Origin: Kalaharituber pfeilii
Lineage: Eukaryota > Ascomycota > Pezizomycetes > Pezizales > Pezizaceae
Assembly (NCBI GenBank): GCA_015179045.1
Contig: WHUZ01000032.1
Span: 558,001 to 622,000, forward strand
Direction of reading: 5' to 3'
Length of the DNA: 64,000 nt
Under the pieces are notes generated by a model, which did not search any database, was not told the DNA's origin, and saw only the letters and a program-made list of their open reading frames with translations. Of the stretch, positions 42,628 to 53,159 are shown piece by piece; the first letter of the stretch is position 1, and every line of letters begins with the position of its first letter. Both the position numbers and the translations under genes were made by a program.

Positions 42628-43658
42628 ATGCCCCATATGCCACGTACTCTGCCATGGCTACAGCACGCATCAGCATCATCCTCGAAAGCAGTAGCTGCTG
42701 CCCAAACAAAACGGCGCAGGCTAGCTACTCACGATGAGGGGGATGAGGCAGCGAGGAAACCCAAGAACACGCTCGACAATCCTGCCCCACTCACGAATCG
42801 CAGTAATCCAATCCAACGCAGCTTGAAACGTAAGTGAATTTCCCCCCCGTCCCCGTCGCCGAGAAGTCCCCAGCCTGGTTGCGAGAAACCCCCAGCTGAC
42901 TGGGTGCCTAATTAGGCATGGACACATTTGCTCCACCAGCCGTAGAGTAAGCAAGGAACATTACCCTCAAGGTTCCCCCGATTCCCCGATTGCTTTCATA
43001 TTGCTGACCATTTCATAGATGTATGAAATCCGCAGATGACACATATATTATGGTAGAAGATGAACTCTGCGATGTTGCACATCTTTATACTCGTTCTCTC
43101 CACAGAGCCGAGTATCAACGCCTACAAGAACTTGCCTCAACTAAGCATGCCTCTGCTATATCTGAGATTCAGCGGTCCAGCAATGCGATTCCACTCATGT
43201 CTTCGGAGGCTTTAGCTAGGCACGAACGAATTGTTGCTCGTGCGAAAGAGCTCGAAAAAAAGCGCAGTCTGGCACCGAAAGTCAAGGATGAGGCTTTAAG
43301 CAGTGACGAAGAGGAGAAAGAAATAATGAGCCAATGGCAAGGGACAAATCTCGGCGCAATGATGTTAAGTCCTGGGCGGAGAGAAAAAGACCTGAGCTCA
43401 AAGTGGAAGGTTCGAGCTGCCACCAGAGCAGCAGCCGGATTCGGCAGAAATAAGAGCGGTCTGGAAAGCCAAAGTCAAAGTCAAAGGTTTTCACAGCAAA
43501 ACGCAAGGAATGCTGATGCTTACAGTTCCAGACGCCATCACAACAGTCTTAAAACGAAGGATCCGTCGGAAGCGAAGCTTGGAAACTCAATTAAGTATTC
43601 AGCAGTATTTAATGGCAATCGGAAAACAGTAAAATTAGAAAATACTGCAAATTACAGC

Positions 43659-43693
<35 letters not shown>

Positions 43694-44027
43694 GGATGCT
43701 GGAGTAATCAAATCTAAACTGCCAACATTTACGCCGCCAGGGGCAGGCCACAGTCGTGTTGAACGAGGCAGTGCTCAGTCTTCGCTTGTCATTGCGAAGC
43801 TTAAGGACGTTTCACCGTCGACGTCGAGGGCAAAAGTGTTCACCCCATCAGAATCACATTCCAAAGGGCCCAATGCCACTAGTCCTTCATCGATATCAGT
43901 AGATTTATCACTTTTTGATGATTTTCTTCCCAAAGCTACACCAACAAAAAGTCTGTTGGCTAATGGGGGTTACCGAGGGAAGGCCATGGCAGCTCTGGAG
44001 AAAAAGCGGCGGATGGAAGGCACATAA
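42628..44027 (+). CDS. Conserved fungal protein of unknown function
   Basis: I do not recognise a named family. Exons 42628-42829, 42916-42946 and 43019-44027 join in frame (413 aa); a second start at 42637 is equally possible. The N-terminus is basic (AAAQTKRRRLATHDE, a likely nuclear localisation signal). The best-looking conserved block is YIMVEDELCDVAHLYTRSLH then RAEYQRLQELASTKHASAIS, a helical segment, followed by ARHERIVARAKELEKKRSL. The middle has WKVRAATRAAAGFGRNKSGL and a run of Asp encoded by a GAT microsatellite (about 43658-43692). The C-terminus ends LSLFDDFLPKATPTKSLLAN and YRGKAMAALEKKRRMEG. The overall composition suggests a nuclear, mostly disordered protein, which is inference. 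Confidence 0.8.
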
Positions 44028-44469
44028 TAGCCAACAATCCGAAGTTATTCCTGTCCTGAATGAACGAGTCACATGCACCCTGGAATCTTGCAACTTGCAT
44101 GTTTGTTTGAATTATTTTAGGTCAATACCCATAGTACTCATTCTTCTTTGGAGATTTTACACAGTGTATGATTCCATTTTAGTGGTCAACCCAATGAAGG
44201 ACCAGATTTTGAAAGTGCAAAGACTGCTTCATTGCTTAAGCCACGTACTCACCCACTACGAGGCTGACGGCATGAGACTTCAATGTTTTTCATTTCTTAT
44301 TACATCACTTTGGAGGTTGATATATCATAGAGCCCACTCTGGTGCTTACTAACCTGCCTGGTTCTCCGTAAAACGCGAAGCACGGCCCTTGTCAGGTCTG
44401 CTTTGATTGGCTTGCATGCCATGAAACATAGATTAATGCAACTAGTCCTGCCTCTCGCTACTTCACAAA
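44028..44469. other. Downstream flank of the unknown-function gene
   Basis: 3' flank without recognisable coding or repeat content, leading into the transposon nest that begins at 44470. Confidence 0.35.
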
Positions 44470-44730
44470 TAGAGGGATTTTGGACCCCTGTAGGAAGGAA
44501 TTCAAAAATCCTGTTGCGACAGCAACGGACCTGAATATGGTTGGGGACATCTGTACGCGGAGTAGGGGCGACATTTGGTTCGATGACTAAGCACTCCATT
44601 TACATGGGTACATGCACGTTCTGCCCGATGGTATGCAGCGAGTTTGAAGGTATTCTTCCCACCTCCACCGCTCCATCGTTCTCCCACAGCTCTACCGCTT
44701 CTACCACTCTACAATTCCCACTGCTGCTAC

Positions 44731-45055
44731 TAGACAGAAAAATAAGTATTTGGACAGGGGGCAAATGCATATTTATGCGCCATGCAGTATTCGGCAGAAA
44801 CTAGCATATTTTCGTATGCTTGGCTGGTGATAGCCATAAGACAGTCCAAATTTCGTGATAGGGTGTCCAAATTCATTATGTAAGAAAGTATTTGGACAGC
44901 TGACGTGATGAAATTTGGACAGCTGACATAATGAATTTGGACTTTTACACCCTATTCTTTACTGCCAAGCATACGAAAATATGCTAGTTTCCGCCAAATA
45001 CCGCATAGCGCATAATATGCATTATCCCCTGTCCAAATACTTATTTTTCTGTCTA
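44731..45055. mobile_element. 325-bp palindromic MITE with about 95-bp terminal inverted repeats
   Basis: TA target dinucleotides at 44731 and 45054 enclose inverted repeats starting GACAGAAAAATAAGTATTTG (44733-44827 against 44961-45053) with a few mismatches. The first 28 bp are perfect. The inner part includes CTAGCATATTTTCGTATGCT in both arms. The central portion contains further GTCCAAATTT/AAATTTGGAC repeats. It has no coding capacity. The features fit a foldback MITE of a Tc1/mariner-like family. Confidence 0.8.
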
Positions 45056-45578
45056 GTACTGCTGCTACTGCTCACACTACTGCTACTGCTCGCACTACTG
45101 TTGCTGCTTCTACCGCCCGATCACTCTGTCACACTCTACATATCCTAGCCTAGCTGTCAACTTGCATCTATCTATTGCATCAATCGCACACAACATAAAA
45201 TCAAGTAGTAAAGGGGTATTGCATAAGAGATGTACTAGTACATATTCTATTCCATTTTTAGTTAGCTGCTTTCCATTTTTAGCTAGACTACAATATACTA
45301 TACTATATTTGGTGATTACTAAAGGGCGACATTTATGACCCCTCTCCATATAAAATTCCTGATCTTTAACTCTATGAAACACTATAACAAAAAATCAAAT
45401 AAATAGATATTGCTTCGTAACTTTATTCTTCATTGTCTGATCTATCATATTACGACACGAAACTAATTTTATCTAATTATTTTAGTTGCACTTTAGAGCG
45501 TTGAAGTTGGGGTGCAATTTACTCCGCGTACAGATGTCCCCAACCATAGGTTTGGACACTGACATGGGCCCCGGGCAT

Positions 45579-45649
45579 CTGAATTCCGTCCGCGCTAGCA
45601 GTGGAAGTAATACTAGTAGTTCCACACTGTTAGCGCGGACGGAATTCAG
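45579..45649. repeat. 71-bp perfect-ended hairpin
   Basis: CTGAATTCCGTCCGCGCTAG at the left end is matched by CGCGGACGGAATTCAG at the right, giving arms of about 28 bp around a 13-bp loop. GC-rich arms in an AT-rich setting suggest a tiny foldback element inserted in the larger element. Confidence 0.7.
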
Positions 45650-46251
45650 AATCAACAACAACAAACAACCATAAGAGGGCAAGTTTATCATGAGAAACCC
45701 TGTGAATACCTGCATCAAGCTCTTGTATGCAGCACTTAAAAAGTTGATGCATTGTGTATTGCATAATCCCCATCAATTCTGCTGTATCATAAAAAATAAA
45801 ATATCAAACATATTGAACTATTGAACAGGATCATAGGAAATGCGAGATATATTCAGTGTTTGCAAACATTTCAGGTTCAAAACTGTATGCATCAAGTTGG
45901 ATATGCATAGTAAACTCGGTGGCCATGATGGAAGCTCATATGCATTGTGGGAAGCTCCAAATCAGCGGGTCATGTATTCTCCGTACACTTTGAGGTTACT
46001 TCAATTTATCCTTGTTGATTTGAATTCCTTCCTACAGGGGTACGTACAGGGGTCCAAAATCCCTCTAATAAGATATTCTTCGTCGTCCACCAAATGTGAA
46101 AAGTCTCTATATGGTGATGTGCATCAACAAGGGACCAGTTGTTACATTCACCCGCTTGCTGACTAATGTGACAAAAATTGTCTTGTTCCCCTTGTACTGT
46201 TGTCGCCTGCTCGCCCCTGAGCCCACAACTTCGCAAATTCAGTACCACATA

Positions 46252-46489
46252 TGTTACGGGTTCACCGCGACCGTAGTGTGGGCGGCCGGTGGAGCGCGTG
46301 AAAAGCGAAAAATGCAAGCGCATACGAAATGCGCATATGCGACGTGAGCGACATGCGACAGCCGGAAAGGCGCCGCAGTTGCATAATGAGTACTATATGA
46401 GCTACGCAGAGGACTAGCGAGTATCGCTAGTCAAGTGTCTTTTTGACCTGGCGGACGGTAACTTTCTGCGTTTACCACCTCCGTAACAG
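46252..46489 (+). repeat. 5' LTR of miniature retrotransposon
   Basis: 238 bp, begins TGTTACGGGTTC and ends CCTCCGTAACA, with TGT..ACA ends. Contains TATATGA at 46394-46400 and, 28 nt downstream, TATCGCTAGTCAA at 46422-46434, the proposed transcript start. Apart from one T in a T-run it appears identical to the 3' copy at 46895-47131. Confidence 0.92.
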
Positions 46490-46894
46490 TTGACTAGCGA
46501 TAAACCGGTCACCGGTTCGATGCTTAACTTATCTCGCCAATTCCCTGAGTATTAAGTATTAAAGCCGCAGAAAGTAAGACCTTACCTGAGCCAAGAGCCA
46601 AAGAGCGAGAGCCACGAGCCAGAGCCAGAGCCAAGAGCAATATGGAAGGCCATGTAAGACGGCAAAATATTGATATTAGGCGACGCTGTGTAATCCCGGC
46701 ATGCCAAGTGATGGGTGGTGCTTGCGCAATGCGTCTGAGGCAGCAGCAAGGACAAAGTGACGTATCGAATCCCTGGCTGACATCCTGGTCGGAAGGGTCA
46801 TGTAGCACAGCGCATGGGATAATCCACGACGGCCAGGGTGGGGGCAGACTCATATAGTAGCAACCCGGAGAAGTTGCCCTAAGAGGGGGGGTAC

Positions 46895-47131
46895 TGTTAC
46901 GGGTTCACCGCGACCGTAGTGTGGGCGGCCGGTGGAGCGCGTGAAAAGCGAAAAATGCAAGCGCATACGAAATGCGCATATGCGACGTGAGCGACATGCG
47001 ACAGCCGGAAAGGCGCCGCAGTTGCATAATGAGTACTATATGAGCTACGCAGAGGACTAGCGAGTATCGCTAGTCAAGTGTCTTTTTGACCTGGCGGACG
47101 GTAACTTTCTGCGTTTACCACCTCCGTAACA
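46895..47131 (+). repeat. 3' LTR of miniature retrotransposon
   Basis: 237 bp, same sequence as the 5' LTR with one fewer T in the run before GACCTGGCGG. It is preceded by the polypurine tract and followed by the ACATA target duplication. Confidence 0.92.
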
Positions 47132-47136
47132 ACATA

Positions 47137-47999
47137 TCCCTATAACAAACCTGTTTTTTGACATCGGACAACTTGAGCGAAGTTCCTAAGAGTGAGCATA
47201 TTCTGCTTACTTGTTCTCTATGGAGAGGCTAGTTCTGTAGAACATGTTGGCCTCATCTATGCCAAATGCCTCGTCCTACTAAGTGAAGAAGAGCTTGCCT
47301 GCACACCGCTGCTAGCAGGAAGTAAAAAATATCAGTTACGGTGAAAGTGGATGCTTCCATTGTATTTAGCAAAAGTGAAGAATCTTTGGAAGATAAATTT
47401 GAGTCAGATCAAGAAGAGGAGGAACAACGTGATGCACAGGAGATTCACGATTTGAGCATGGCAACAAATGTTTATCAGGAGTTGATAAAAATATAATAGA
47501 TATGGACTTTTCTGCTATTGAGCTCAGATATCAACATGCTCTACAGGTCTGTCACATATTTCTGATATCATCATTAATCACTTTTTTTTTATAGATGTTT
47601 GCGTACATATGGAAGCATATCTCTAGATGGTACGGAAGCAAGGATTAAGTAGATCATTTCCATATTTAGTTAGGTTTGACCTACACTAGTACTAATTCGA
47701 AATTCTTGGCTATTTTGGCGTATTACATTTCAAGGGCTTCTCATACAAAGTATACGGTTTTCAAAACCCTATAACTCAACAACGCCTTCATATTTTTAAA
47801 ATCGGATACCATCAAGTTGTAGAGCAGACGAAATAGTACTTATCTATGGGGTTTACACTTCAATCAGATCTGGTTGGGTGACAAGGAAGAGTCTCAACTT
47901 TAAGCCCATAATTTCGGCTGACACGGGTCCCTTATTGATGCACATCACCATAGCCGGAGGGTCGCGTGAGCGGTGTCCCCTTATCAACACTTTCCGTGC
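47137..47999. other. Repeat-derived or decayed region with a short coding relic
   Basis: Mostly without coding signal. A 51-codon open stretch at 47341-47496 (plus) reads as an acidic, protein-like segment (SEESLEDKFESDQEEEEQRD, then IHDLSMATNVYQELIK) and is followed by MDFSAIELRYQHALQ in another frame. This could be a decayed transposon or host gene. I cannot name it. Confidence 0.35.
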
Positions 48000-48002
48000 T
48001 AC

Positions 48003-48080
48003 TAGCCAGTAAAATATGTATTCGGACAGGGGTACTAATGCACATTATGCGCTGTGTCCGAATACATATTTTACTAGCTA
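48003..48080. mobile_element. 78-bp minimal MITE related to the 325-bp MITE
   Basis: TA at 48003 and 48079 encloses inverted repeats GCCAGTAAAATATGTATTCG and its complement (about 24 bp, one mismatch). The ends resemble those of the 325-bp element (four differences over the first 28 bp), and the inner TAATGCACATTATGCGC matches its subterminal TAATGCATATTATGCGC with one change. It looks like a deletion derivative of the same family. Confidence 0.75.
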
Positions 48081-50625
48081 GTATGCATAACTGGGACCGA
48101 GATTCAACTAGATTGTTCCGGGTTTATCCGCGTTGTTTGTTGCGCAATTCTTCGTTTTCTTTTTCAAATCAAGCTCTGGTTTTGACGCATTACCTTGATT
48201 CATGGATTTGCAGGACGGCAGGGGTCGAATGATTCACATCACACCAATTGCTTGGGGACTAGCACACTTTATGCAGGAAAAACTACCATCACCACTTCTC
48301 TCAGACATGTATTGTTGCAACTGATTCGGATTCAAAATCTGGGCAAAACGGCATCCGCTGCAGGCTTATAGATATCCTCCACTTCTGACTATGTAATATG
48401 CGCCAGAATAAAAATATATCAAACACATTTGCCATGCTAGTCTGGATTGGAATTCTTCCCAGCAGATTAATACTTGTAAGTTGCAACATACCAGAGAATC
48501 ACATGCCTATAGTACCCGAGAGAATTGATTTATTTGAGGTAGATTGGAGAACTCCGATACCGAATATGATAGATTTATTGCTCAATATACTAATTGGATT
48601 CACTATCAGGGAGCCGGCAGACAATGCATTCTTCTGTTCACGGCTTACGAATGAGGCGAATCAAGTTATTTGGTGACAGTAGGACAGGTAGGGGCAAGAC
48701 GATGAAAATTGTTGAGCCCTGCGAAGATTTATCAGCTCTTCAAAAATGGCGTCGGCTAATGACAGATGTGGTTTAGCACTGTCCAGAGCTACTCGAGTAG
48801 CATACTCTACTCGTACTGCCGCTGGCAGCCGGAGCTACCCCCGGTATCTTGTTTTCCCAGCTGAAAGGCTCCAAACTGATCAGCTAAAAAGCGAACTTGC
48901 GGGGGAGAGCTGAAATTCGATATCAAGCTGTGTTGTGTGAACCGGAGGTTTGGATTGGGGGAATTGTCCAAGAAAGATAGCAACAAGGGGTGCTGATGGA
49001 GCCACCAAGCGATCTTTGAAATTCACTATCTGATCGACCTATAGTAAGTAATGTACGATAAGGATATGAAACTGGAATCTGGAGGATTCCATAGGGCGGC
49101 CAGGTGTAGCTCCAGCTCGCTTGCGAGTGGCAGTTCAGCTACATAATGCGATATGCAGCGGCAATCGTCTCGGGTGCTTTCCAGTTGATCATTTACAAGC
49201 ACCAAGAGCCTGATATCGATATTATCTGTACCCATGGCATCACGGCAGTCTGGGGGCGGGAAGTATTGTGTGTGTGCAGCTGCACAGTACTTTACTCCAC
49301 AGGCTCGGCTTTACGGCCTCGGCCGTGGTGGTAGTGGTGGTGGTGTTCTAAGTGGCTATGGCTACAGTGCGTCCATTGCCTGTAAAACAGTGTCGGCTCT
49401 GGGTGCATTTAAAGCTGAGGCCTGACGCCATCCACCTTCCTGGCTGCCAGTGTTTTATCTCGATCAGTTCGCACCTCATTCCGTTCTATCATCACGTCCG
49501 ATCTCCGGCTGCCTGATGCATAGGAATAGCAATAGGCACTGCTCAGCAGGCTAACCACGGATACCGAGTGCGGCGCTGAAACAGAAGCTCCGGATTCATT
49601 GCATTTACATTTGCAACCGAAGCACTACCTGTATTCTGGCTTCCAGTTCTCGCGCTTTTCCCAATTCAAGCCTACTATTCTGGATCAGGCCTTCCGAAAG
49701 TATAGAGCTTGAGCTCGTATCCACTCCACTTCTATCAGAAGACCATCCTTCCAGCCCTGCTTAAGAGATTGTGTATTTACGGGGATCTTTAATATCCAGG
49801 CGTAGGGGCAGATATCCGCTTCCGAGTGAGCCTTTTTTTCTCAATCCCCCGTCCTATCTCTGGTCTACTCCTGTGTGGTGTGCATCTGCGTGCTTAAATT
49901 GTGCGCGTGCGTATTGCGTGTCAGGTACGGTAACTTTCTTTCCTTTTCCCACTATCTAAGCTTTTGCCCATTCTTGGTCTTGGTTTGTCAAATAGACGGA
50001 GAAATCAAATTATCCTTCACATCATCTCATCTTACATCATGCGTTACTTTTACATACACATACATTTAGCACATGAAATATAAACATTATATCGCATTTG
50101 TCAGGACAGGGACAGGGGGTACGGAAGTTTTGTCCCAGGTTTGAGTCAAAATGCTGTGTGTGAATGTGGTGTGCCGATTTGATACGACAACAAATACCGT
50201 TAATCCAGCGATAACGTTCAGAAGGGGAAAGAGGAGAATATTGGACTGGGCTGAGCTGGGCTGATCGTGGCTTAGTTTAGTTTTCATGTGAGCATAGAGC
50301 TAATGTGTCGTGTGCTTCGTCGTTCTCGTTCGTTGGCGGCGGCGACTGCAGGTACTACTTAAGGCGCTCAACTGACCACGGCCACCATCGTCGTTTTTGA
50401 TGCAGAGGAAGGAGAATTAGGTGGCCTCTGACTGTCAGCTCTACTTTCGCTTCACCTGCTTGGTTCCTTTGGTATGCGTGTGTGTTGTGGCGACACAGCT
50501 TATTGCGGACCGGAAAATTGAACCAACACTCCTCACTGCTTTATTCCAGCTTCCAATTCGCTCGACATTTACCCAAATCAAAACTCCGAAAACCCTTCGT
50601 ACCGTCTAACTACATCGTCGGCACG
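48081..50625. other. Gene-poor flank and leader of the small membrane protein gene
   Basis: No gene supported. Short frames at 48398-48776 look protein-like in places but have no recognised motif. 49230-50625 is increasingly CT-rich and likely contains the promoter and leader of the gene at 50626, possibly with a leader intron starting at GTACGG near 49925. Confidence 0.4.
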
Positions 50626-50871
50626 ATGCCCGCCCGAGTCTTCACGTTGGTCCCCCCTGTGAACCCTTAACAACGCCAGCCGTTTGTTGCAGCAAGCTAA
50701 TCCTCCCACAGTCAACGCAACATTACCGCTGTCTTCCTCCTCTCGACAGCCGGTGTGCTGTACACCATGAACAAGTCTAACCGCGTTCCTCACGGTGCAG
50801 CCGCAGGCGCCGGAACCCAAGTCCAGATCCCAAGCTTTGCGTTAGGAGGTTGCGAGAGGTCTGGTATGTAG
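50626..50871 (+). CDS. Small single-pass membrane protein (candidate)
   Basis: Two exons, 50626-50645 and 50712-50871, give a 59-aa product: MPARVFTQRNITAVFLLSTA, then GVLYTMNKSNRVPHGAAAGA, then GTQVQIPSFALGG and a short tail. Residues about 11-25 are hydrophobic after a basic start, like small inner-mitochondrial or ER membrane proteins of fungi. The donor (GTTGGT) is weak, while the acceptor (CCACAG after CTAAT) is good. The coding tail could instead splice at GTATGT (50864) into a further exon that I could not place. The preceding pyrimidine-rich leader supports a real transcript. No family is recognised. Confidence 0.45.
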
Positions 50872-52206
50872 TACTTTCCACCATTTCTATCCTGTCTTTA
50901 TATTTGGCTTGGTGCGACATCGGTCTGCTTGCCTTCTTGCTTCCTTGTGTGCGTGTGGATGAGGTGGCATTGCTCCTCTGTCATGGCAGCCGTGAATACT
51001 CTACCAGTGTCGTCATGCAATAGCGCGAGGTGGTGATGAAGGTCTGTAAAACAGTCGTTCCTGAGAGACATGCTGCCAATCTACTGCACTGTCAACCAGC
51101 GCAATGTCTCCTGCAACACCAGGCCATTAACCTCCCGCACGGCCTCTAGCTTGTCGCGCTATTGCATGACTTCACTGGTAAAGAGTATCCACCGCTCGCG
51201 TGTGTGTGCATGTCATTCATAGGATTGTTGAGCTTTTTGCGGCTTTTTCAAGCTCCCATGTGCGCATGCTTGGAGAGCTCCTCCCGGTTTTCCTAATGCA
51301 TGCAGGAAATGTGGAGTGCATCTGCAGACGCGGGGAGGTATGGTGGGGTTATAACCAACCCAACTTATCTTGACCAACCTAACTTGATCGGAATGTGTCA
51401 AGTAGTGATGCAAAGCAAGGGTTGATGGGAACGGCATAACTTTGCGTATAGGACAGTAAGGAACCTTGACTGGGCTAACGAGTTCGGTAATTCTAGGCGG
51501 TGGGGTGTAACGCTCTTATCTTGCACTACCAGAATCCCGTTCTGGCGTCACATTGAAGATGTGGTTGGGAATGGGGGTGCTGGGAAGTATGGCTGGAGTA
51601 GGGGTTTGACGTTCAACGTTTTGTCGTCTTGACATTTGGGACGAAACAGGGAGACGGAATAAGAAATGAACAAGAAAAAGGAAAACTGCTGACGAAACTT
51701 TTTTTGTTTTGTTTTGTTTTGTGGGGGTATCAGACCTGTTATCCATTGTTTGCTTTTTGGATGCCTTATTTTCTCCTTGTTTTGTATACGGTTATCTGGT
51801 TCGATGGAGTTGGCGGTCTTTTTAGGTCAAAGTTTTGGTTAATTCAATTAATTAAATGAGCATTTTGGGAGTGCAATGGAATTGAAGATTTATTATTTCA
51901 GATGAGAAGAGATGATAAGTGGATGAGTGACAATGAGTAATGATGACGCCTTGGTTGAGTGAGATGTAATTACGAGTTGAGGGATTGATGTTGCGATGTG
52001 GAATGTGGGGATTGTGGGGATTCATGACGGTATAGGAGGATCATGTGGACTGTGGGTACAAACGAGAACGTGGAACCCTGGTGATGAGAAGGAGTGTGTG
52101 GTGCATAATTATGTATCTTCTATCTCACTTAACCTTTTTTTTCACTACAGTTGGTCTAGTCTCGTAAATGTTGGATTGTTGATTGAATCAAATTTGATTT
52201 CGATTT

Positions 52207-52251
<45 letters not shown>

Positions 52252-53159
52252 CCATTTGGCAACGAAGAATGGCAGAAAAAAATAGAATTTTTAAGCGAAA
52301 AATACTTTTTTTGAAATGCTATTGCAAGGTTTCCGATATAACTTTATTTCCGTTGGCTTTTTCTCTGATGTATATATGTATGTTAATAAATCTGCCTAGT
52401 CGGTATTTCTCCGAGAGTCTATATATGTTGTACGGTGGAAAGGCAAGCGTCTATATACATTCCATAGCGGTCCCAATCGTTCCTCGCATCTCCAATCATT
52501 CTTCTGCCTTCGGCCCTCAGAAAGAGGGGGGGGGGGGGGGGGGAAGGGGGAAAAAAAGGGAAAAAAAAAAAAAAAAGGTCATAGGGTCAAATTTGACCTC
52601 ACTCTCTTGTTTATCCCTCAATAGTACGCCGTGAAACGTTGAGATTCCATCTAGGCACAAAACGTGAGTAGCTGACTCTGTTGCAATGGTAGTCTGGCCC
52701 GACCAGACTATTTCAATGGCAGGTATTTGGATCCCCAAAACGCCAGGAACTTTTTCTTTTTTTCTCTTTTTTCTTTTTTTTTTGTTTCTCTCCCTTCTTG
52801 CGGCATCTGTCGTCGTGGGTATGTTGTATGTGGGAAGCAAAGGGGAAGAAAAGAGATAATAAAAAAAAAAAGAAAAAAAAGGGACTATGAACCAGAGTAG
52901 CCTTGGAAAATGGAAGGGAAACGGGAAATGGATGGGGGACACGAGATCACATATTCCAAAAAAAAAAGACCAAGTACTAGTATATATATACAACTCAAAC
53001 CAAAAAAGAAAGGAATCGTAAGTAAAGAAATACGGGATTCAAGTGACCCCCACCAAAAAACCATTTGCAGTTTTGTTTTGCAGAACCGAGGAAAGGGTCG
53101 ATGTAAAAAGGTGAAGGTGAGAAGGGAGGATAGACGTGGGGGATGGGGATATATTGCGT
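50872..53159. other. Gene-poor region with long homopolymers
   Basis: No gene supported. An uninterrupted run of about 42 T occupies 52210-52251. A run of about 18 G (52526-52543) is followed by mixed G/A runs to 52577. A-rich stretches continue to 53000. 52000-53159 is downstream of the MATE gene and probably holds its terminator. Confidence 0.5.

Larger units (their letters stand above)
44470..46067. mobile_element. 1.6-kb TA-flanked inverted-repeat element (non-autonomous DNA transposon)
   Basis: The left end from 44470 (TA then GAGGGATTTTGGACCCCTGT, AGGAAGGAATTCA) is repeated in reverse complement at 46021-46067, where the right copy has an extra 12-bp tandem unit (TACGTACAGGGG). Inside, a 28-bp block at 44536-44563 reappears perfectly inverted at 45521-45548. 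TA at both outer edges suggests a Tc1/mariner-type target site. No transposase frame is visible between the ends. Two smaller inverted-repeat elements (44731-45055 and 45579-45649) sit within it, so it is a nest. The boundaries are by eye. Confidence 0.6.
46252..47131 (+). mobile_element. Miniature LTR retrotransposon (TRIM-like), self-priming type
   Basis: 880 bp in total: two near-identical LTRs flanking about 405 bp. Insertion is bounded by the 5-bp duplication ACATA (46247-46251 and 47132-47136). Starting 2 nt inside the internal region, 46491-46503 (TTGACTAGCGATA) is an exact reverse complement of LTR positions 46422-46434. I interpret it as the primer-binding site for self-priming, as in Tf1 of fission yeast. 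A polypurine tract AAGAGGGGGGG (46881-46891) lies 3 nt before the 3' LTR. No gag, protease, reverse transcriptase or integrase is encoded. Only a 71-codon ATG frame (46642-46857) and an antisense frame exist. A GAGCCA-type short repeat lies at about 46590-46638. The element must be mobilised in trans. Near-identical LTRs suggest a recent insertion. Confidence 0.88.

Noticed and set aside
46505..46525. tRNA-like T-arm (GGTTCGATGC) inside the miniature retrotransposon
   Set aside because: No acceptor stem, D-arm or anticodon arm could be built around it; it is part of the element's internal region.
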